Assembly (NCBI GenBank): GCA_937927675.1
Contig: CALBSG010000130.1
Span: 1-62,654 of the forward strand
Direction of reading: 5' to 3'
From: an uncultured Paracoccaceae bacterium
GTDB lineage: Bacteria > Pseudomonadota > Alphaproteobacteria > Rhodobacterales > Rhodobacteraceae
Length of the DNA: 62,654 bases
Part shown: positions 51,996-59,693 of the stretch, piece after piece
Layout: each line of letters opens with the position of its first letter
Numbering within the stretch: the stretch's first letter is position 1
Made by a program: the position numbers and the translations under genes
Notes under the pieces: generated by a model
What the model was told of the DNA's origin: nothing
Databases searched by the model: none
What the model saw: the letters and a program-made list of their open reading frames with translations, nothing else

Positions 51996-52043
51996 CGGAC
52001 CAAGGTCGGAGCCGTCTGCCGCGGATCGCAAGCCCTTGGTCCG
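51996..52043. repeat. Inverted repeat after the response regulator
   Basis: CGGACCAAGG (51996-52005) and CCTTGGTCCG (52034-52043) are perfect 10-bp inverted copies 28 nt apart, just after the regulator stop and 65 nt before the next gene. No T-run follows, so a Rho-independent terminator is unlikely. It could be an operator pair or an mRNA 3' stem. Confidence 0.45.
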
Positions 52044-52107
52044 TTATGGAAAACGCGCGAATCGCACAAGGTTGGAACATTGCAACCCATCCCGAAAGGA
52101 TCCCGCG

Positions 52108-52314
52108 ATGAAACGTCTTCTTCTTACTGCGACGCTCGCCTCTTTGGCCTTTACCCTGACCGCGCCTGTCAACGCGGCCCCGACGGGTTCTGCGATTCAG
52201 AACATCGAAGAGGTTCGGCAGGGTGATGTCGACAAGCGCAAGAAAAAGCGCGTCAAGGGCGGCTCTGGCTGTGACGATGTCCGTGACGTTCTGGAACATC
52301 CCGAGTGCCGCTGA
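52108..52314 (+). CDS. Small exported protein of unknown function
   Basis: The 68-residue product starts at the ATG at 52108 with AAAGGA 7 nt upstream. A signal peptide (LLLTATLASLAFTLTAPVNA) is followed by a basic stretch (DKRKKKRVKGGSG) and two cysteines in GCDDVRDVLEHPECR. The frame is open 24 codons further upstream, but the signal peptide sets the start. An intrinsic terminator follows. I do not recognise the family. Confidence 0.75.
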   Translation: MKRLLLTATLASLAFTLTAPVNAAPTGSAIQNIEEVRQGDVDKRKKKRVKGGSGCDDVRDVLEHPECR

Positions 52315-52373
52315 GATGATCCCGCACCACCCTCCCGCCCTGCGCGGGCGGGCGGTGCAGGGGGCTAAACTGC

Positions 52374-52400
52374 AAAGGCGGGCCGCCGTGCCCGCCTTTT
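52374..52400 (+). terminator. Intrinsic terminator of the small exported protein gene
   Basis: AAAGGCGGG (52374-52382) and CCCGCCTTT (52391-52399) form a perfect 9-bp stem with an 8-nt loop and a T-rich 3' side. It lies 60 nt after the stop and before the tRNA gene. Confidence 0.8.
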
Positions 52401-52416
52401 CAAATCCCTTGCCAGC

Positions 52417-52445
52417 TTGACATTTCCCAACCTTTGGGCCACATC
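52417..52445 (+). promoter_or_regulatory. Candidate promoter of tRNA-Ala
   Basis: A consensus -35 TTGACA (52417-52422) is followed after 17 nt by CACATC (52440-52445), a weak -10. The predicted start would be a few bases before the tRNA at 52461. Confidence 0.4.
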
Positions 52446-52460
52446 AAAGCTCAGGTCGTT

Positions 52461-52536
52461 GGGGCAGTAGCTCAGTTGGGAGAGCGTATCGTTCGCAATG
52501 ATAAGGTCAGGGGTTCGATCCCCCTCTGCTCCACCA
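52461..52536 (+). tRNA. tRNA-Ala (anticodon CGC)
   Basis: A complete cloverleaf is readable: acceptor GGGGCAG/CTGCTCC, D-arm GCTCAGTTGGGAGAGC, anticodon stem TATCG/TGATA around loop TTCGCAA (anticodon CGC, reading GCG), T-arm AGGGG-TTCGATC-CCCCT, and encoded CCA. No integrase lies next to it. Confidence 0.95.
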
Positions 52537-52781
52537 TTGACCTATCAAATCAATATTTTGGATGATGGATTTTCGGCTGTGCCACAGGGGTGGGCAGGCC
52601 ATGAAAGCCCGCGCTTTTGGGCAGGCATTTCTGTCGGATCCGCTCGTCCAAAGCCGCAGTCGGCGACCCTGACCCCTTCACGACTTCGGTGTGATCTGGC
52701 GGTGCGCGGTGGGGAAAACCGCTTGATCCGGCGGGAAAGCTTGGCGATCAAGGACCGTGAGCCGACTGATCGCGAGGAAGC

Positions 52782-53117
52782 ATGCTGCGCACCTATGTCT
52801 ATCTCTTCGCGGCCATCGTGCTGGAGATCATCGCAACCACAGCGCTAGCCCGCTCGGCCAGCTTTACCCGAGCGGTCCCCAGCCTTGTCGCGATCCTTGG
52901 CTATGCGGGGGCCTTCTGGTTTCTATCCACCCCGTTGCGGGTTCTGCCGACCGGCATTGTCTATGCCATCTGGTCGGGACTGGGGATCGTGCTTATCACG
53001 GCGGTGGCGTGGCTTTGGCAAAAGCAAAGACTTGATGCCCCAGCCCTTGTCGGGCTTGCGCTGATCCTTGCCGGGGTTCTGGTGATCCATCTCTTTTCGA
53101 CTTCGGTCAAGCACTAG
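52782..53117 (+). CDS. Small multidrug resistance (SMR/EmrE) family transporter
   Basis: The 111-residue protein has four helices. The essential glutamate is in YLFAAIVLEIIATTAL (E15) and the conserved GIVYAIWSGLGIVLIT falls in helix 3. It functions as an antiparallel dimer that exchanges protons for quaternary cations or, in the Gdx branch, guanidinium. The motif resembles the EmrE-type branch, but I would not exclude Gdx. No guanidine riboswitch was recognised in the 245 nt between the tRNA and this gene. Confidence 0.9.
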   Translation: MLRTYVYLFAAIVLEIIATTALARSASFTRAVPSLVAILGYAGAFWFLSTPLRVLPTGIVYAIWSGLGIVLITAVAWLWQKQRLDAPALVGLALILAGVLVIHLFSTSVKH

Positions 53118-53123
53118 GGGGCA

Positions 53124-53777
53124 ATGATGGAGCCTGTCGATATCCTTCGCCTTCTCGACCTTGCTGCGGCAGGGGTCTTTGCGCTGACCGGGGCGCTGGT
53201 GGCCTCGCGCAAGGAGATGGATCTGCTGGGGTTTTTGTGGCTTGGGGTCATCACCGGGATCGGTGGTGGCACGTTGCGTGATCTCTTGCTGGGTTTGCCG
53301 GTGTTCTGGGTGGGGGATGCAACGCCAGTCGCGCTGTGTCTGGCGGTTGCCGGGCTTGCGCATTTCACCGCGCACCGGGTGTCGTCGCGCTATCGGCTTT
53401 TGTTGTATCTCGACGCGTTTGGTATGGCGCTGGTGACGATTGCCGGGGCGGCCAAGGGATTGGATGCGGGGGCGGGGCCGCTGGTGGCCTTGGTCATGGG
53501 CGTCATTACAGCCTCGTTCGGCGGCATCCTGCGCGACCTTCTGGGGCAGGAACCCTCGATCGTCTTGCGCAAGGATATCTACGTCAGTGCCTCTGCCGCG
53601 GGGGCCGCGCTGTTTCTGGCGGCCCTTTGGGCCGGTGTTCCGCGTGAAATGGCCATGGCTGCAGGCCTTGTCACCGCCGCCACGATCCGCGGCCTTGCGA
53701 TCTGGGGCAACTGGGCGCTGCCGGTTTACCGGCCAAGGCGCGGCAGGGAGCCGGATGAAAAGGGTGGGGTGAAATGA
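53124..53777 (+). CDS. Trimeric intracellular cation (TRIC/UPF0126) family channel
   Basis: The 217-residue membrane protein has about seven helices in two repeats with the family motifs GVFALTGALVASRKEMDLLG, ITGIGGGTLRDLLLG and, in repeat two, ASFGGILRDLLGQEPSIVL. Bacterial TRIC homologues form homotrimeric potassium-permeable channels. Two ATG codons stand in tandem at 53124 and 53127. GGGGG lies just before, so either may be used. It starts 6 nt after the SMR gene and probably shares its transcript. A glycine riboswitch seen with some homologues is not present here. Confidence 0.88.
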   Translation: MMEPVDILRLLDLAAAGVFALTGALVASRKEMDLLGFLWLGVITGIGGGTLRDLLLGLPVFWVGDATPVALCLAVAGLAHFTAHRVSSRYRLLLYLDAFGMALVTIAGAAKGLDAGAGPLVALVMGVITASFGGILRDLLGQEPSIVLRKDIYVSASAAGAALFLAALWAGVPREMAMAAGLVTAATIRGLAIWGNWALPVYRPRRGREPDEKGGVK

Positions 53778-53806
53778 AAAACGCGCGGCCCGTGGTGGGC
53801 CGCGCG
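53777..53806 (-). terminator. Intrinsic terminator of mdh
   Basis: CGCGCGGCCC (53782-53791) and GGGCCGCGCG (53797-53806) form a perfect 10-bp stem with a 5-nt loop. On the minus strand it is followed by TTTTT. It starts 22 nt after the mdh stop. The TRIC gene on the other strand also ends here. Confidence 0.85.
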
Positions 53807-53828
53807 CTCAGCTAAAACCAGTTTGGCG

Positions 53829-54791
53829 TTACGCCAGCGACGGGTCGATTGCCTTGCAGGCGGCCACAAGGCCTTTCACGGCGTCGATGGACTTGTCCAT
53901 CATCGCCTGTTCGTCGGCGTTCAGCTTGATGTCCACCACACGCTCCACGCCACCAGCGCCAAGGATGGTCGGCACGCCAACATACATGCCGTTCAGGCCA
54001 TAGGCGCCGTCGACATAGGCTGCGCAGGGCAGCAGGCGCTTTTGGTCCTTGAGGTAGGCTTCCGCCATTTCAATCGCCGAGGCGGCGGGCGCGTAGAAGG
54101 CCGAGCCGGTTTTCAGCAGGCCCACGATTTCTGCGCCACCGTCACGGGTGCGCTGCACGATGCCGTCCAGTTTTTCCTGCGTGGTCCAGCCCATCGAAAC
54201 GAGGTCCGGCAGCGGGATGCCTGCAACGGTCGAATAACGGACCAAGGGAACCATGGTGTCGCCGTGGCCGCCCAGAACGAAGGCGGTGACGTCCTTCATC
54301 GAGACGTTGAATTCCACCGACAGGAAATGACGGAAACGGCCCGCGTCCAAGACGCCTGCCATGCCGACAACCTTGTTCGCGGGCAGGCCCGAGAACTGCT
54401 GCAGCGCCCAGACCATCGCGTCCAGCGGGTTGGTGATGCAGATCACGAATGCGTTCGGAGCGTGGGCTTTGATGCCTTCGCCGACCGACTTCATCACTTT
54501 CAGGTTGATGCCCAAGAGGTCGTCGCGGCTCATCCCCGGCTTGCGCGGCACGCCGGCGGTGACGATGCAAACATCAGCGCCTGCGATATCGGCGTAGGAA
54601 TTGGCGCCTTTCAGGTCGGCGTCAAAGCCTTCAACCGGGCCGGACTGCGCGATGTCGAGCGCCTTGCCCTGCGGCGTGCCCTCGGCGATGTCAAAAAGGA
54701 CGATGTCCCCCAGTTCCTTGAGGGCGGCGAGGTGGGCAAGCGTGCCCCCGATCTGGCCTGCGCCGATCAGCGCAATCTTCGGTCGTGCCAT
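53829..54791 (-). CDS. mdh: Malate dehydrogenase (NAD-dependent)
   Basis: The 320-residue enzyme converts malate and NAD+ to oxaloacetate. IALIGAGQIGGTLAHLAAL is the NAD-binding site and GGHGDTMV holds the catalytic histidine. GVPRKPGMSRDDL is the active-site loop in the LDH-like form found in many bacteria. The ATG at 54791 (MARPKIALIG) is chosen. The open frame upstream has no matching sequence. It opens the C4-dicarboxylate block and is transcribed away from it, ending in a strong terminator. Confidence 0.97.
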   Translation of the reverse strand: MARPKIALIGAGQIGGTLAHLAALKELGDIVLFDIAEGTPQGKALDIAQSGPVEGFDADLKGANSYADIAGADVCIVTAGVPRKPGMSRDDLLGINLKVMKSVGEGIKAHAPNAFVICITNPLDAMVWALQQFSGLPANKVVGMAGVLDAGRFRHFLSVEFNVSMKDVTAFVLGGHGDTMVPLVRYSTVAGIPLPDLVSMGWTTQEKLDGIVQRTRDGGAEIVGLLKTGSAFYAPAASAIEMAEAYLKDQKRLLPCAAYVDGAYGLNGMYVGVPTILGAGGVERVVDIKLNADEQAMMDKSIDAVKGLVAACKAIDPSLA

Positions 54792-54808
54792 GGGTCCGGT
54801 CTCCGGTT

Positions 54809-54820
54809 TTGGTATACAAT
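54809..54820. promoter_or_regulatory. GntR-like palindrome near the mdh start
   Basis: TTGGTATACAAT contains the palindrome GTATAC, and TGGTAT is repeated 10 nt apart (54810-54815, 54820-54825). It lies 18-34 nt before mdh. The ATTGTATACCAA pattern of the other strand resembles GntR/FadR-type operators (TnGTnnnACnA). No regulator is adjacent. Confidence 0.3.
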
Positions 54821-55011
54821 GGTATGCTAAATCTTGGCGCCGGAAAAAGCAAGCCCGCCGCACTGCGGCAGAGGCGGGGGCTGGCCGGGCGCACCTGTTT
54901 GCGCTAACCCTTTGACCGACCACCGCCGGGGGCTTGTTCCCGTCGGATCAGCATCGCGCGGCATCATGGGGGATTCGCGCGGCAGGGGGAAGAGCCCCAA
55001 GGGAAAGAAGC

Positions 55012-55752
55012 ATGGACGGCACGTTGTTTTGGACTTGTGCGCTTGCGGCGGCGATGCTGGTCGGCATGGGCAAGGGTGGCATGCCGGTGGTGGGGATGCT
55101 GGGCGTTCCGATCTTGTCACTGGCCATTTCGCCCGTCACGGCGGCGGGGTTGCTGTTGCCGGTTTATGTTCTGTCGGACCTGTTCGGGCTTTATGCCTAT
55201 CGCCATGCCTTCGACCGCAGGGTGCTGGCGATCATGGGCGTCGGGGTGACGATCGGCGTCGGTATCGGCTGGGCCACCGCCAGCATCACCCCGGAATGGA
55301 TTGTCACCACGCTGGTCGGCCTGATCGGATCGGTCTTTGCGCTGCGGTTGTTGACCCGGCGTGGCACGGTCCCCCCCCGCGAGGCGCGTGTCGCGCCGGG
55401 GGTGTTTTGGGGCATTGTGACGGGCTTTACCAGTTTTGTCAGCCATTCCGGCGCCCCGCCGTTTCAGGTCTATGCCCTGCCGCTGGGCTTGCAAAAGATG
55501 GTCTATGCCGGAACCAATACCATCCTTTTCGCCTATCTGAACGGGATCAAGCTGGTGCCTTATTGGGCGCTGGGCCAGTTTTCGCCCGGAAATCTGAAGG
55601 TTGCGGTCATGCTGATGCCTGCGGCGGCCGTCGCGGTCTTTGCGGGGGTCTGGCTGGTCAAGATCGTGCCGGAAAAGCTGTTTTTCCGCGTCATCACCTG
55701 GGCGCTTTTGGGCGTGTCGCTAAAGCTGATCTGGGACGGGCTGTCCGGCTGA
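55012..55752 (+). CDS. TauE/SafE-family sulfite or sulfonate exporter
   Basis: The 246-residue membrane protein has about eight helices and the family pattern MGKGGMPVVGMLGVPILSLA near the start. VTGFTSFVSHSGAPPFQVY falls in its second half. TauE/SafE proteins export sulfite, sulfoacetate or other organic anions. The ATG at 55012 follows AAGGGAAAG. The frame is open 26 codons further upstream, but those residues do not resemble the family. It runs divergently from mdh. Substrate unknown. Confidence 0.87.
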   Translation: MDGTLFWTCALAAAMLVGMGKGGMPVVGMLGVPILSLAISPVTAAGLLLPVYVLSDLFGLYAYRHAFDRRVLAIMGVGVTIGVGIGWATASITPEWIVTTLVGLIGSVFALRLLTRRGTVPPREARVAPGVFWGIVTGFTSFVSHSGAPPFQVYALPLGLQKMVYAGTNTILFAYLNGIKLVPYWALGQFSPGNLKVAVMLMPAAAVAVFAGVWLVKIVPEKLFFRVITWALLGVSLKLIWDGLSG

Positions 55753-55835
55753 TTGCGATCCGCTCCAGAAGCAGCTTGGGTGACAAGGATCAGCCCGACA
55801 AAGCCGAGCGACAGCGCAAAGAGTGTCTTTTCCAT
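55560..55835 (-). pseudogene. Probable remnant of a small secreted protein gene
   Basis: An ATG at 55835 preceded by GAGGGC at good spacing begins MEKTLFALSLGFVGLILVTQ, a convincing signal peptide of a type I recall in short secreted proteins of Rhodobacteraceae. After about 25 residues the sequence becomes proline/serine-rich and runs antisense through the 3' end of the transporter gene to a stop at 55560. The mature part therefore appears replaced or lost, perhaps by deletion. It could also be a real short gene or chance. Confidence 0.3.
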
Positions 55836-55992
55836 CTGATGCCCTCTGGGGTTTTGTCGCTCACCTTGCGGCAGAAGCGTGTCTGTGGGGTTAACGCGTC
55901 GCACGGGAATTTCTGCATTGCAGCAAATGGGGTCTTGCCGAAAATGCCGAACCGGTGTCTTTTTCCGCAAGATTATTACTCGGGAGAGAATC

Positions 55993-56856
55993 ATGTCCGC
56001 ACGGCCCTATCGCTCGGTCCTCTACATCCCCGGCTCGAAAGAGCGGGCGCTGGAAAAGGCCATGGGGTTGCCCGCCGACGCGATCATCTTTGATCTGGAA
56101 GATGCGGTCGCGCCCGAGGAAAAGCCTGCCGCCCGAGCGTTGTTGGCCCGTGTGTTGACCGATTGGGATTTCGGCAACCGGGCGCGGATCGTGCGGATCA
56201 ACGGGTTTGACACCGAATGGGGCTATGCCGATGCCCGCGCGATGGATGAGGCGATTGCCCGGGGCGCGAAGATCGACGCCATTTTGATCCCCAAGGTGAA
56301 CCGTGCCGCCGATCTGGATGCGGTGGCAGCGGCTGTTCCGGGGGCGGATCTATGGGCGATGATGGAAACGGCGGCCGGTATGCTGAACGCGGCCGAGATT
56401 GCCGCCCATCCGAAACTGCGCGGTCTGGTGATGGGCACCAATGATCTGGCCAAAGAACTGGGCAGCCGGTTCCGTCCGGATCGTCTGGCATTGCAAGCGG
56501 GGCTTGGCTTGTGCCTTTTGGCGGCACGCGCGCATGGCAAGATCATCGTGGATGGCGTGTTCAACGCCTTCAAGGACGAGGCGGGTCTGAAAGCAGAATG
56601 CGATCAGGGCCGCGATATGGGCTTTGATGGCAAGACCTTGATCCACCCTGCCCAGTTGGACATCGCCAATGCCGCCTTTGCGCCCTCCACGGCCGAGCTT
56701 GATCTGGCCCGCCGCCAGATCGACGCCTTTGCCGCCGCCAAGGCGGCCGGGCAGGGGGTGGCCGTCGTCGACGGTAAGATCGTGGAAAACCTGCACATCG
56801 TTACCGCCGAGGCGCTGATTGCCAAGGCTGACATGATTGCGGCCATGGCGGAATGA
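55993..56856 (+). CDS. mcl2: CitE-family lyase, probable (3S)-malyl-CoA thioesterase
   Basis: The 287-residue TIM-barrel enzyme is of the HpcH/CitE family. RSVLYIPGSKERALEKA at 7-23 binds the CoA ester and FDLEDAVAPEEK and METAAGMLNAAEI hold the metal ligands. The end VTAEALIAKADMI is typical. In Rhodobacter sphaeroides an enzyme of this length at this place, next to mesaconyl-CoA hydratase, hydrolyses (3S)-malyl-CoA in the ethylmalonyl-CoA pathway. By sequence alone, a malyl-CoA/beta-methylmalyl-CoA lyase is also possible. The ATG at 55993 follows GGGAGAGA. Confidence 0.8.
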   Translation: MSARPYRSVLYIPGSKERALEKAMGLPADAIIFDLEDAVAPEEKPAARALLARVLTDWDFGNRARIVRINGFDTEWGYADARAMDEAIARGAKIDAILIPKVNRAADLDAVAAAVPGADLWAMMETAAGMLNAAEIAAHPKLRGLVMGTNDLAKELGSRFRPDRLALQAGLGLCLLAARAHGKIIVDGVFNAFKDEAGLKAECDQGRDMGFDGKTLIHPAQLDIANAAFAPSTAELDLARRQIDAFAAAKAAGQGVAVVDGKIVENLHIVTAEALIAKADMIAAMAE

Positions 56857-56894
56857 TGTAGCGTGCAGCGGATTGACACATTGGGAGACCGCGC

Positions 56895-57437
56895 ATGACG
56901 CTTTTATTTCTTGGCCTAGCCCTTTGGGTGCTGCCGCATGTCCTGAAACGCGTAGCGCCCGGTTTGCGTGCGGCGTGGGGCGATAAGGCCAAGGGCCCCT
57001 TGGCTCTGGCCATGGCGCTTGGCATCGTGCTGATGGTCATCGGCTACAAACAGGCCGATGGGGCGTTTTACTGGGGCCGTTCGCCCGCCGTGGTGGGCAT
57101 CAACAACCTCTTGATGCTGATCTCGCTGTATTTCTTTGCCGCTTCGGGCATGCAGACTGCTTTGGCCCGCAAGCTGCGGCATCCGATGCTGTGGGGGGCC
57201 GTGCTCTGGGCCGTGGCGCATCTGTTGGTGAATGGCGATGCGCCGTCTTTCGTTCTGTTTGGCGGTATCGGGCTTTGGGCGCTGGCCCAGATGGTGCTGA
57301 TAAACCGGGCCGGACCTTGGGCCGTGCCGCCTGCGAAACCCGCCAAATTCGAGGCGATGGCGCTGGTGGGTGCCCTGCTGGTCTATGGCGCAATTGCCGG
57401 GGTGCATACTTGGCTTGGCTATCCAACATTCGGGTAA
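56895..57437 (+). CDS. NnrU-family membrane protein
   Basis: The 180-residue protein has about six hydrophobic segments. TLLFLGLALWVLPHVLKR opens it and GKRAPxxR-type basic loops separate the helices. HPMLWGAVLWAVAHLLVNGD is the NnrU signature. NnrU was named in denitrifying alphaproteobacteria and is related to a zeta-carotene isomerase-like family. Its own biochemical role is not settled. It starts 39 nt after the malyl-CoA enzyme and 5 nt before the next small gene, so it is part of the same run. AGGGAGAC-like GGGAGACC lies upstream. Confidence 0.85.
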   Translation: MTLLFLGLALWVLPHVLKRVAPGLRAAWGDKAKGPLALAMALGIVLMVIGYKQADGAFYWGRSPAVVGINNLLMLISLYFFAASGMQTALARKLRHPMLWGAVLWAVAHLLVNGDAPSFVLFGGIGLWALAQMVLINRAGPWAVPPAKPAKFEAMALVGALLVYGAIAGVHTWLGYPTFG

Positions 57438-57441
57438 ACGC

Positions 57442-57645
57442 ATGAAGCTTTTTCGTTTTCTGTCAGACGACGACACCTCGGCCTTTTGCCACAAGGTCAC
57501 CGCGGCCCTGAATAAAGGATGGGAGCTGCAAGGCAGCCCCACCTACGCCTTTGACGCAGCGCGTGGTGTGATGCGCTGCGGGCAGGCGGTGATGAAAGAG
57601 GTGCCGGGAACCTACAGCCCGGATCTGAAACTGGGCGAGCAATGA
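57442..57645 (+). CDS. DUF1737 family small protein
   Basis: The 67-residue protein starts KLFRFLSDDDTSAFCHKVTA and includes LNKGWELQGSPTYAF, which matches the DUF1737 pattern of short cytoplasmic proteins. The ATG at 57442 is 4 nt after the nnrU stop. Function unknown. Position between nnrU and mch suggests cotranscription with the ethylmalonyl-CoA genes. Confidence 0.8.
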   Translation: MKLFRFLSDDDTSAFCHKVTAALNKGWELQGSPTYAFDAARGVMRCGQAVMKEVPGTYSPDLKLGEQ

Positions 57646-57693
57646 TTGCGGTGGGGTGGGTTTCACCCCACCAAACAAAGGACCAAGACTAAG

Positions 57694-58725
57694 ATGAAAA
57701 CCAATCCGGGCCGTTTTTTCGAAGATTACCGTATCGGCGAGGTCATTCATCATGCCGTGCCCCGCACGATTTCGGGCGGCGAGCGGGCACTCTATCACGC
57801 GCTTTACCCCGCCCGCGGGGCGCTTCATTCGTCTGACGCCTTCGCCCGCGCCTGTGGTTTGCCGCAAAGCCCGGTGGACGATCTGATCGCGTTCCATGTG
57901 GCTTTTGGCAAAACCGTGCCGGATATCAGCCTGAACGCCGTGGCCAATCTTGGCTATGCCGAAGGGCGTTGGCTGGCCCCGGTCTATCCGGGCGACACCT
58001 TGCGGTCGCAAAGCACGGTCATTGGGTTGAAAGAAAACTCCAACGGCAAGTCGGGCAATGTCTATGTCCGCACGCGGGGGATCAACCAACGCGATGAGGT
58101 GGTGCTGGAATATGTGCGCTGGGTGATGGTTCGCAAGAACCGTCTGGATGCGCCGACACCCGACGCCAATGTTCCCGAATTGCAAAAGGTTGTGCCTGCA
58201 GCCGATCTGGTGATCCCGCCGGGGTTGGATTTCTCCAACTATGACTTCACCTTGGCCGGAGAGCCCCATCGCTGGGGCGACTATCAGATCGGCGAAAAGA
58301 TTGACCATGTCGATGGTGTGACCATTGAGGAGGCCGAGCATATGCTGTCCACCCGCCTGTGGCAGAACACCGCCAAGGTCCATTTTGACGCCACCTTCCG
58401 CGACGATGGCAAGCGGCTGATCTATGGGGGCCATGTGATCTCCATGGCGCGGGCCTTGTCGTTCAATGGTCTTGCCAATGCGCAAGTCATCGTGGCGCTG
58501 AACGCGGGCGCGCATGCCAATCCCTGTTTTTCGGGCGACACGATCAAGGCTTGGTCCGAAGTGTTGGACCGCGCCGAAACCACGGCCCCCGGCGTTGGCG
58601 CCATCCGTTTGCGGCTGGTCGCCGTGAAACAGGGGGCAGCCCCCTTTGCGCTGAAAGGGCCAGATGGCAAATATGCGCCCGAGGTTCTGTTGGATATGGA
58701 CTACTGGGCGTTGATGCCGCTCTAG
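57694..58725 (+). CDS. mch: Mesaconyl-CoA hydratase (beta-methylmalyl-CoA dehydratase)
   Basis: The 343-residue protein is a double hot-dog (MaoC-like) hydratase. The first domain starts KTNPGRFFEDYRIGEVIHHA, and the second starts RWGDYQIGEKIDHVDGVTIE. This length and start fit mesaconyl-CoA hydratase of the ethylmalonyl-CoA pathway, which hydrates mesaconyl-CoA to beta-methylmalyl-CoA. The nearby malyl-CoA enzyme and mdh complete that segment of metabolism. The ATG at 57694 is used. The frame is open further upstream but there the sequence does not match. Confidence 0.92.
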   Translation: MKTNPGRFFEDYRIGEVIHHAVPRTISGGERALYHALYPARGALHSSDAFARACGLPQSPVDDLIAFHVAFGKTVPDISLNAVANLGYAEGRWLAPVYPGDTLRSQSTVIGLKENSNGKSGNVYVRTRGINQRDEVVLEYVRWVMVRKNRLDAPTPDANVPELQKVVPAADLVIPPGLDFSNYDFTLAGEPHRWGDYQIGEKIDHVDGVTIEEAEHMLSTRLWQNTAKVHFDATFRDDGKRLIYGGHVISMARALSFNGLANAQVIVALNAGAHANPCFSGDTIKAWSEVLDRAETTAPGVGAIRLRLVAVKQGAAPFALKGPDGKYAPEVLLDMDYWALMPL

Positions 58726-58743
58726 ATCCTTGGCGCCGTATTT

Positions 58744-58774
58744 TGTGATCACGGTCAAAAAAACTGTGATCACA
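58744..58774. promoter_or_regulatory. Twin TGTGATCAC palindromes upstream of sdhC
   Basis: TGTGATCACG (58744-58753) and TGTGATCACA (58765-58774) are separated by 21 bp centre to centre, two helical turns. Each is almost or fully palindromic by itself, and together they also form a larger inverted repeat. They lie 143-173 nt before sdhC. The half-site pattern fits GntR/FadR-type or CRP-like proteins. No regulator gene is nearby. Confidence 0.5.
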
Positions 58775-58776
58775 AA

Positions 58777-58797
58777 TATCAGAATCTTTCTCTGATA
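58777..58797 (+). other. Stem-loop between mch and sdhC
   Basis: TATCAGA (58777-58783) and TCTGATA (58791-58797) form a perfect 7-bp stem with a 7-nt loop. There is no T-run. It immediately follows the twin palindromes. It may be a third operator or an mRNA 3' stem for mch. Confidence 0.35.
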
Positions 58798-58916
58798 GCG
58801 GCAACAACCCGCCCTTTGTGCAGCCTTTTTGGTGACAGCGCCGATTTTCGCGTTATTGAAGAGGAAGACAGCTTCTTGGGTGCAGTGCGCCCGCGCCAGC
58901 GAACAAGGGACATGAC

Positions 58917-59303
58917 ATGGCAGACGTCAAACGGGTCGAGCGGCCCCTTTCCCCCCATTTGCAGATTTATCGCGTTCAGGTCACATCGGTGACGTCAATC
59001 CTGACCCGGATCACCGGCAATGCGCTGATCGTCGGGATCGCGCTGGCGGTGTGGTGGCTTTTGGCCGCGGCCACGTCGCCTGCCTATTTCGCCACAGCCA
59101 ATGCTGTGGTGACCAGCTGGTTTGGTGATCTTGTGTTCACCGGCTCTGCTTGGGCCATCTGGTATCACTACCTCGCCGGGCTGCGGCACCTTTACTATGA
59201 CGCGGGCAAGGGGTTGGACGTTGCCACGGCCGAAAAGCTCGGCTGGGCCTGTGTCATCGGATCGGTCGTTCTGACCGTCATCACCATCCTTCTGGTTCAG
59301 TGA
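58917..59303 (+). CDS. sdhC: Succinate dehydrogenase cytochrome b556 subunit
   Basis: The 128-residue membrane anchor has three helices. RPLSPHLQIYRVQVTSVTSI is the typical SdhC start, with SILTRITGNAL and the heme-ligand region WYHYLAGLRHLYYDAG. With SdhD it anchors the catalytic subunits and binds heme and quinone. The ATG is preceded by AAGGGACATG. The upstream 190-nt region holds the palindromes at 58744-58797. Confidence 0.95.
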   Translation: MADVKRVERPLSPHLQIYRVQVTSVTSILTRITGNALIVGIALAVWWLLAAATSPAYFATANAVVTSWFGDLVFTGSAWAIWYHYLAGLRHLYYDAGKGLDVATAEKLGWACVIGSVVLTVITILLVQ

Positions 59304-59311
59304 GGGGCCAC

Positions 59312-59683
59312 ATGCGTTACCTGACCGCCCGCAAACGCGCCGAGGGCAAAGGCGCTTCCCACACCGGGACCGAACATCACTGGCACATGACCGTCACCGC
59401 CGTGGCTCTGGCCTTCATGGTGCCGACTTGGGTCTACATCTTCGGCAAGGCGCTTGGCCAAAGCCAAGAGCAGGTCGTGGCCAGCTTTGCCCGACCCTTT
59501 CCGGCCATTCTGACCGCGCTGATCCTGATCGTCGGCATGCGCCATTTTGCGATGGGCGCCACCATGATGATCGAAGATTACGCGCGCGGCACTGCCCGCA
59601 AGATGGCGATCATCTTCGCCTATTCCCTGTCCGCCGTGATCCTCGCCACCGGGCTTTTTGCCCTTCTGAAGATCGCGATCTGA
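59312..59683 (+). CDS. sdhD: Succinate dehydrogenase membrane anchor subunit
   Basis: The 123-residue protein has three helices after the start RYLTARKRAEGKGASHTGTE, the usual alphaproteobacterial SdhD. Histidines at the end of that leader (EHHWHMT) and in RHFAMG are candidates for heme or quinone binding. It begins 8 nt after the sdhC stop with GAGGGG upstream. An ATG four codons earlier is not used here. Confidence 0.94.
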   Translation: MRYLTARKRAEGKGASHTGTEHHWHMTVTAVALAFMVPTWVYIFGKALGQSQEQVVASFARPFPAILTALILIVGMRHFAMGATMMIEDYARGTARKMAIIFAYSLSAVILATGLFALLKIAI

Positions 59684-59693
59684 GGTTTCCGAC

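Noticed and set aside
52461..52536. tRNA gene as an attachment site for an integrated element
   Set aside because: No integrase, direct repeat of the tRNA 3' end or foreign gene set is visible next to it.
52537..52781. Possible guanidine riboswitch upstream of the SMR gene
   Set aside because: The conserved core sequences of the ykkC and other guanidine classes were looked for by eye and not found. Nothing else was identified in this stretch.
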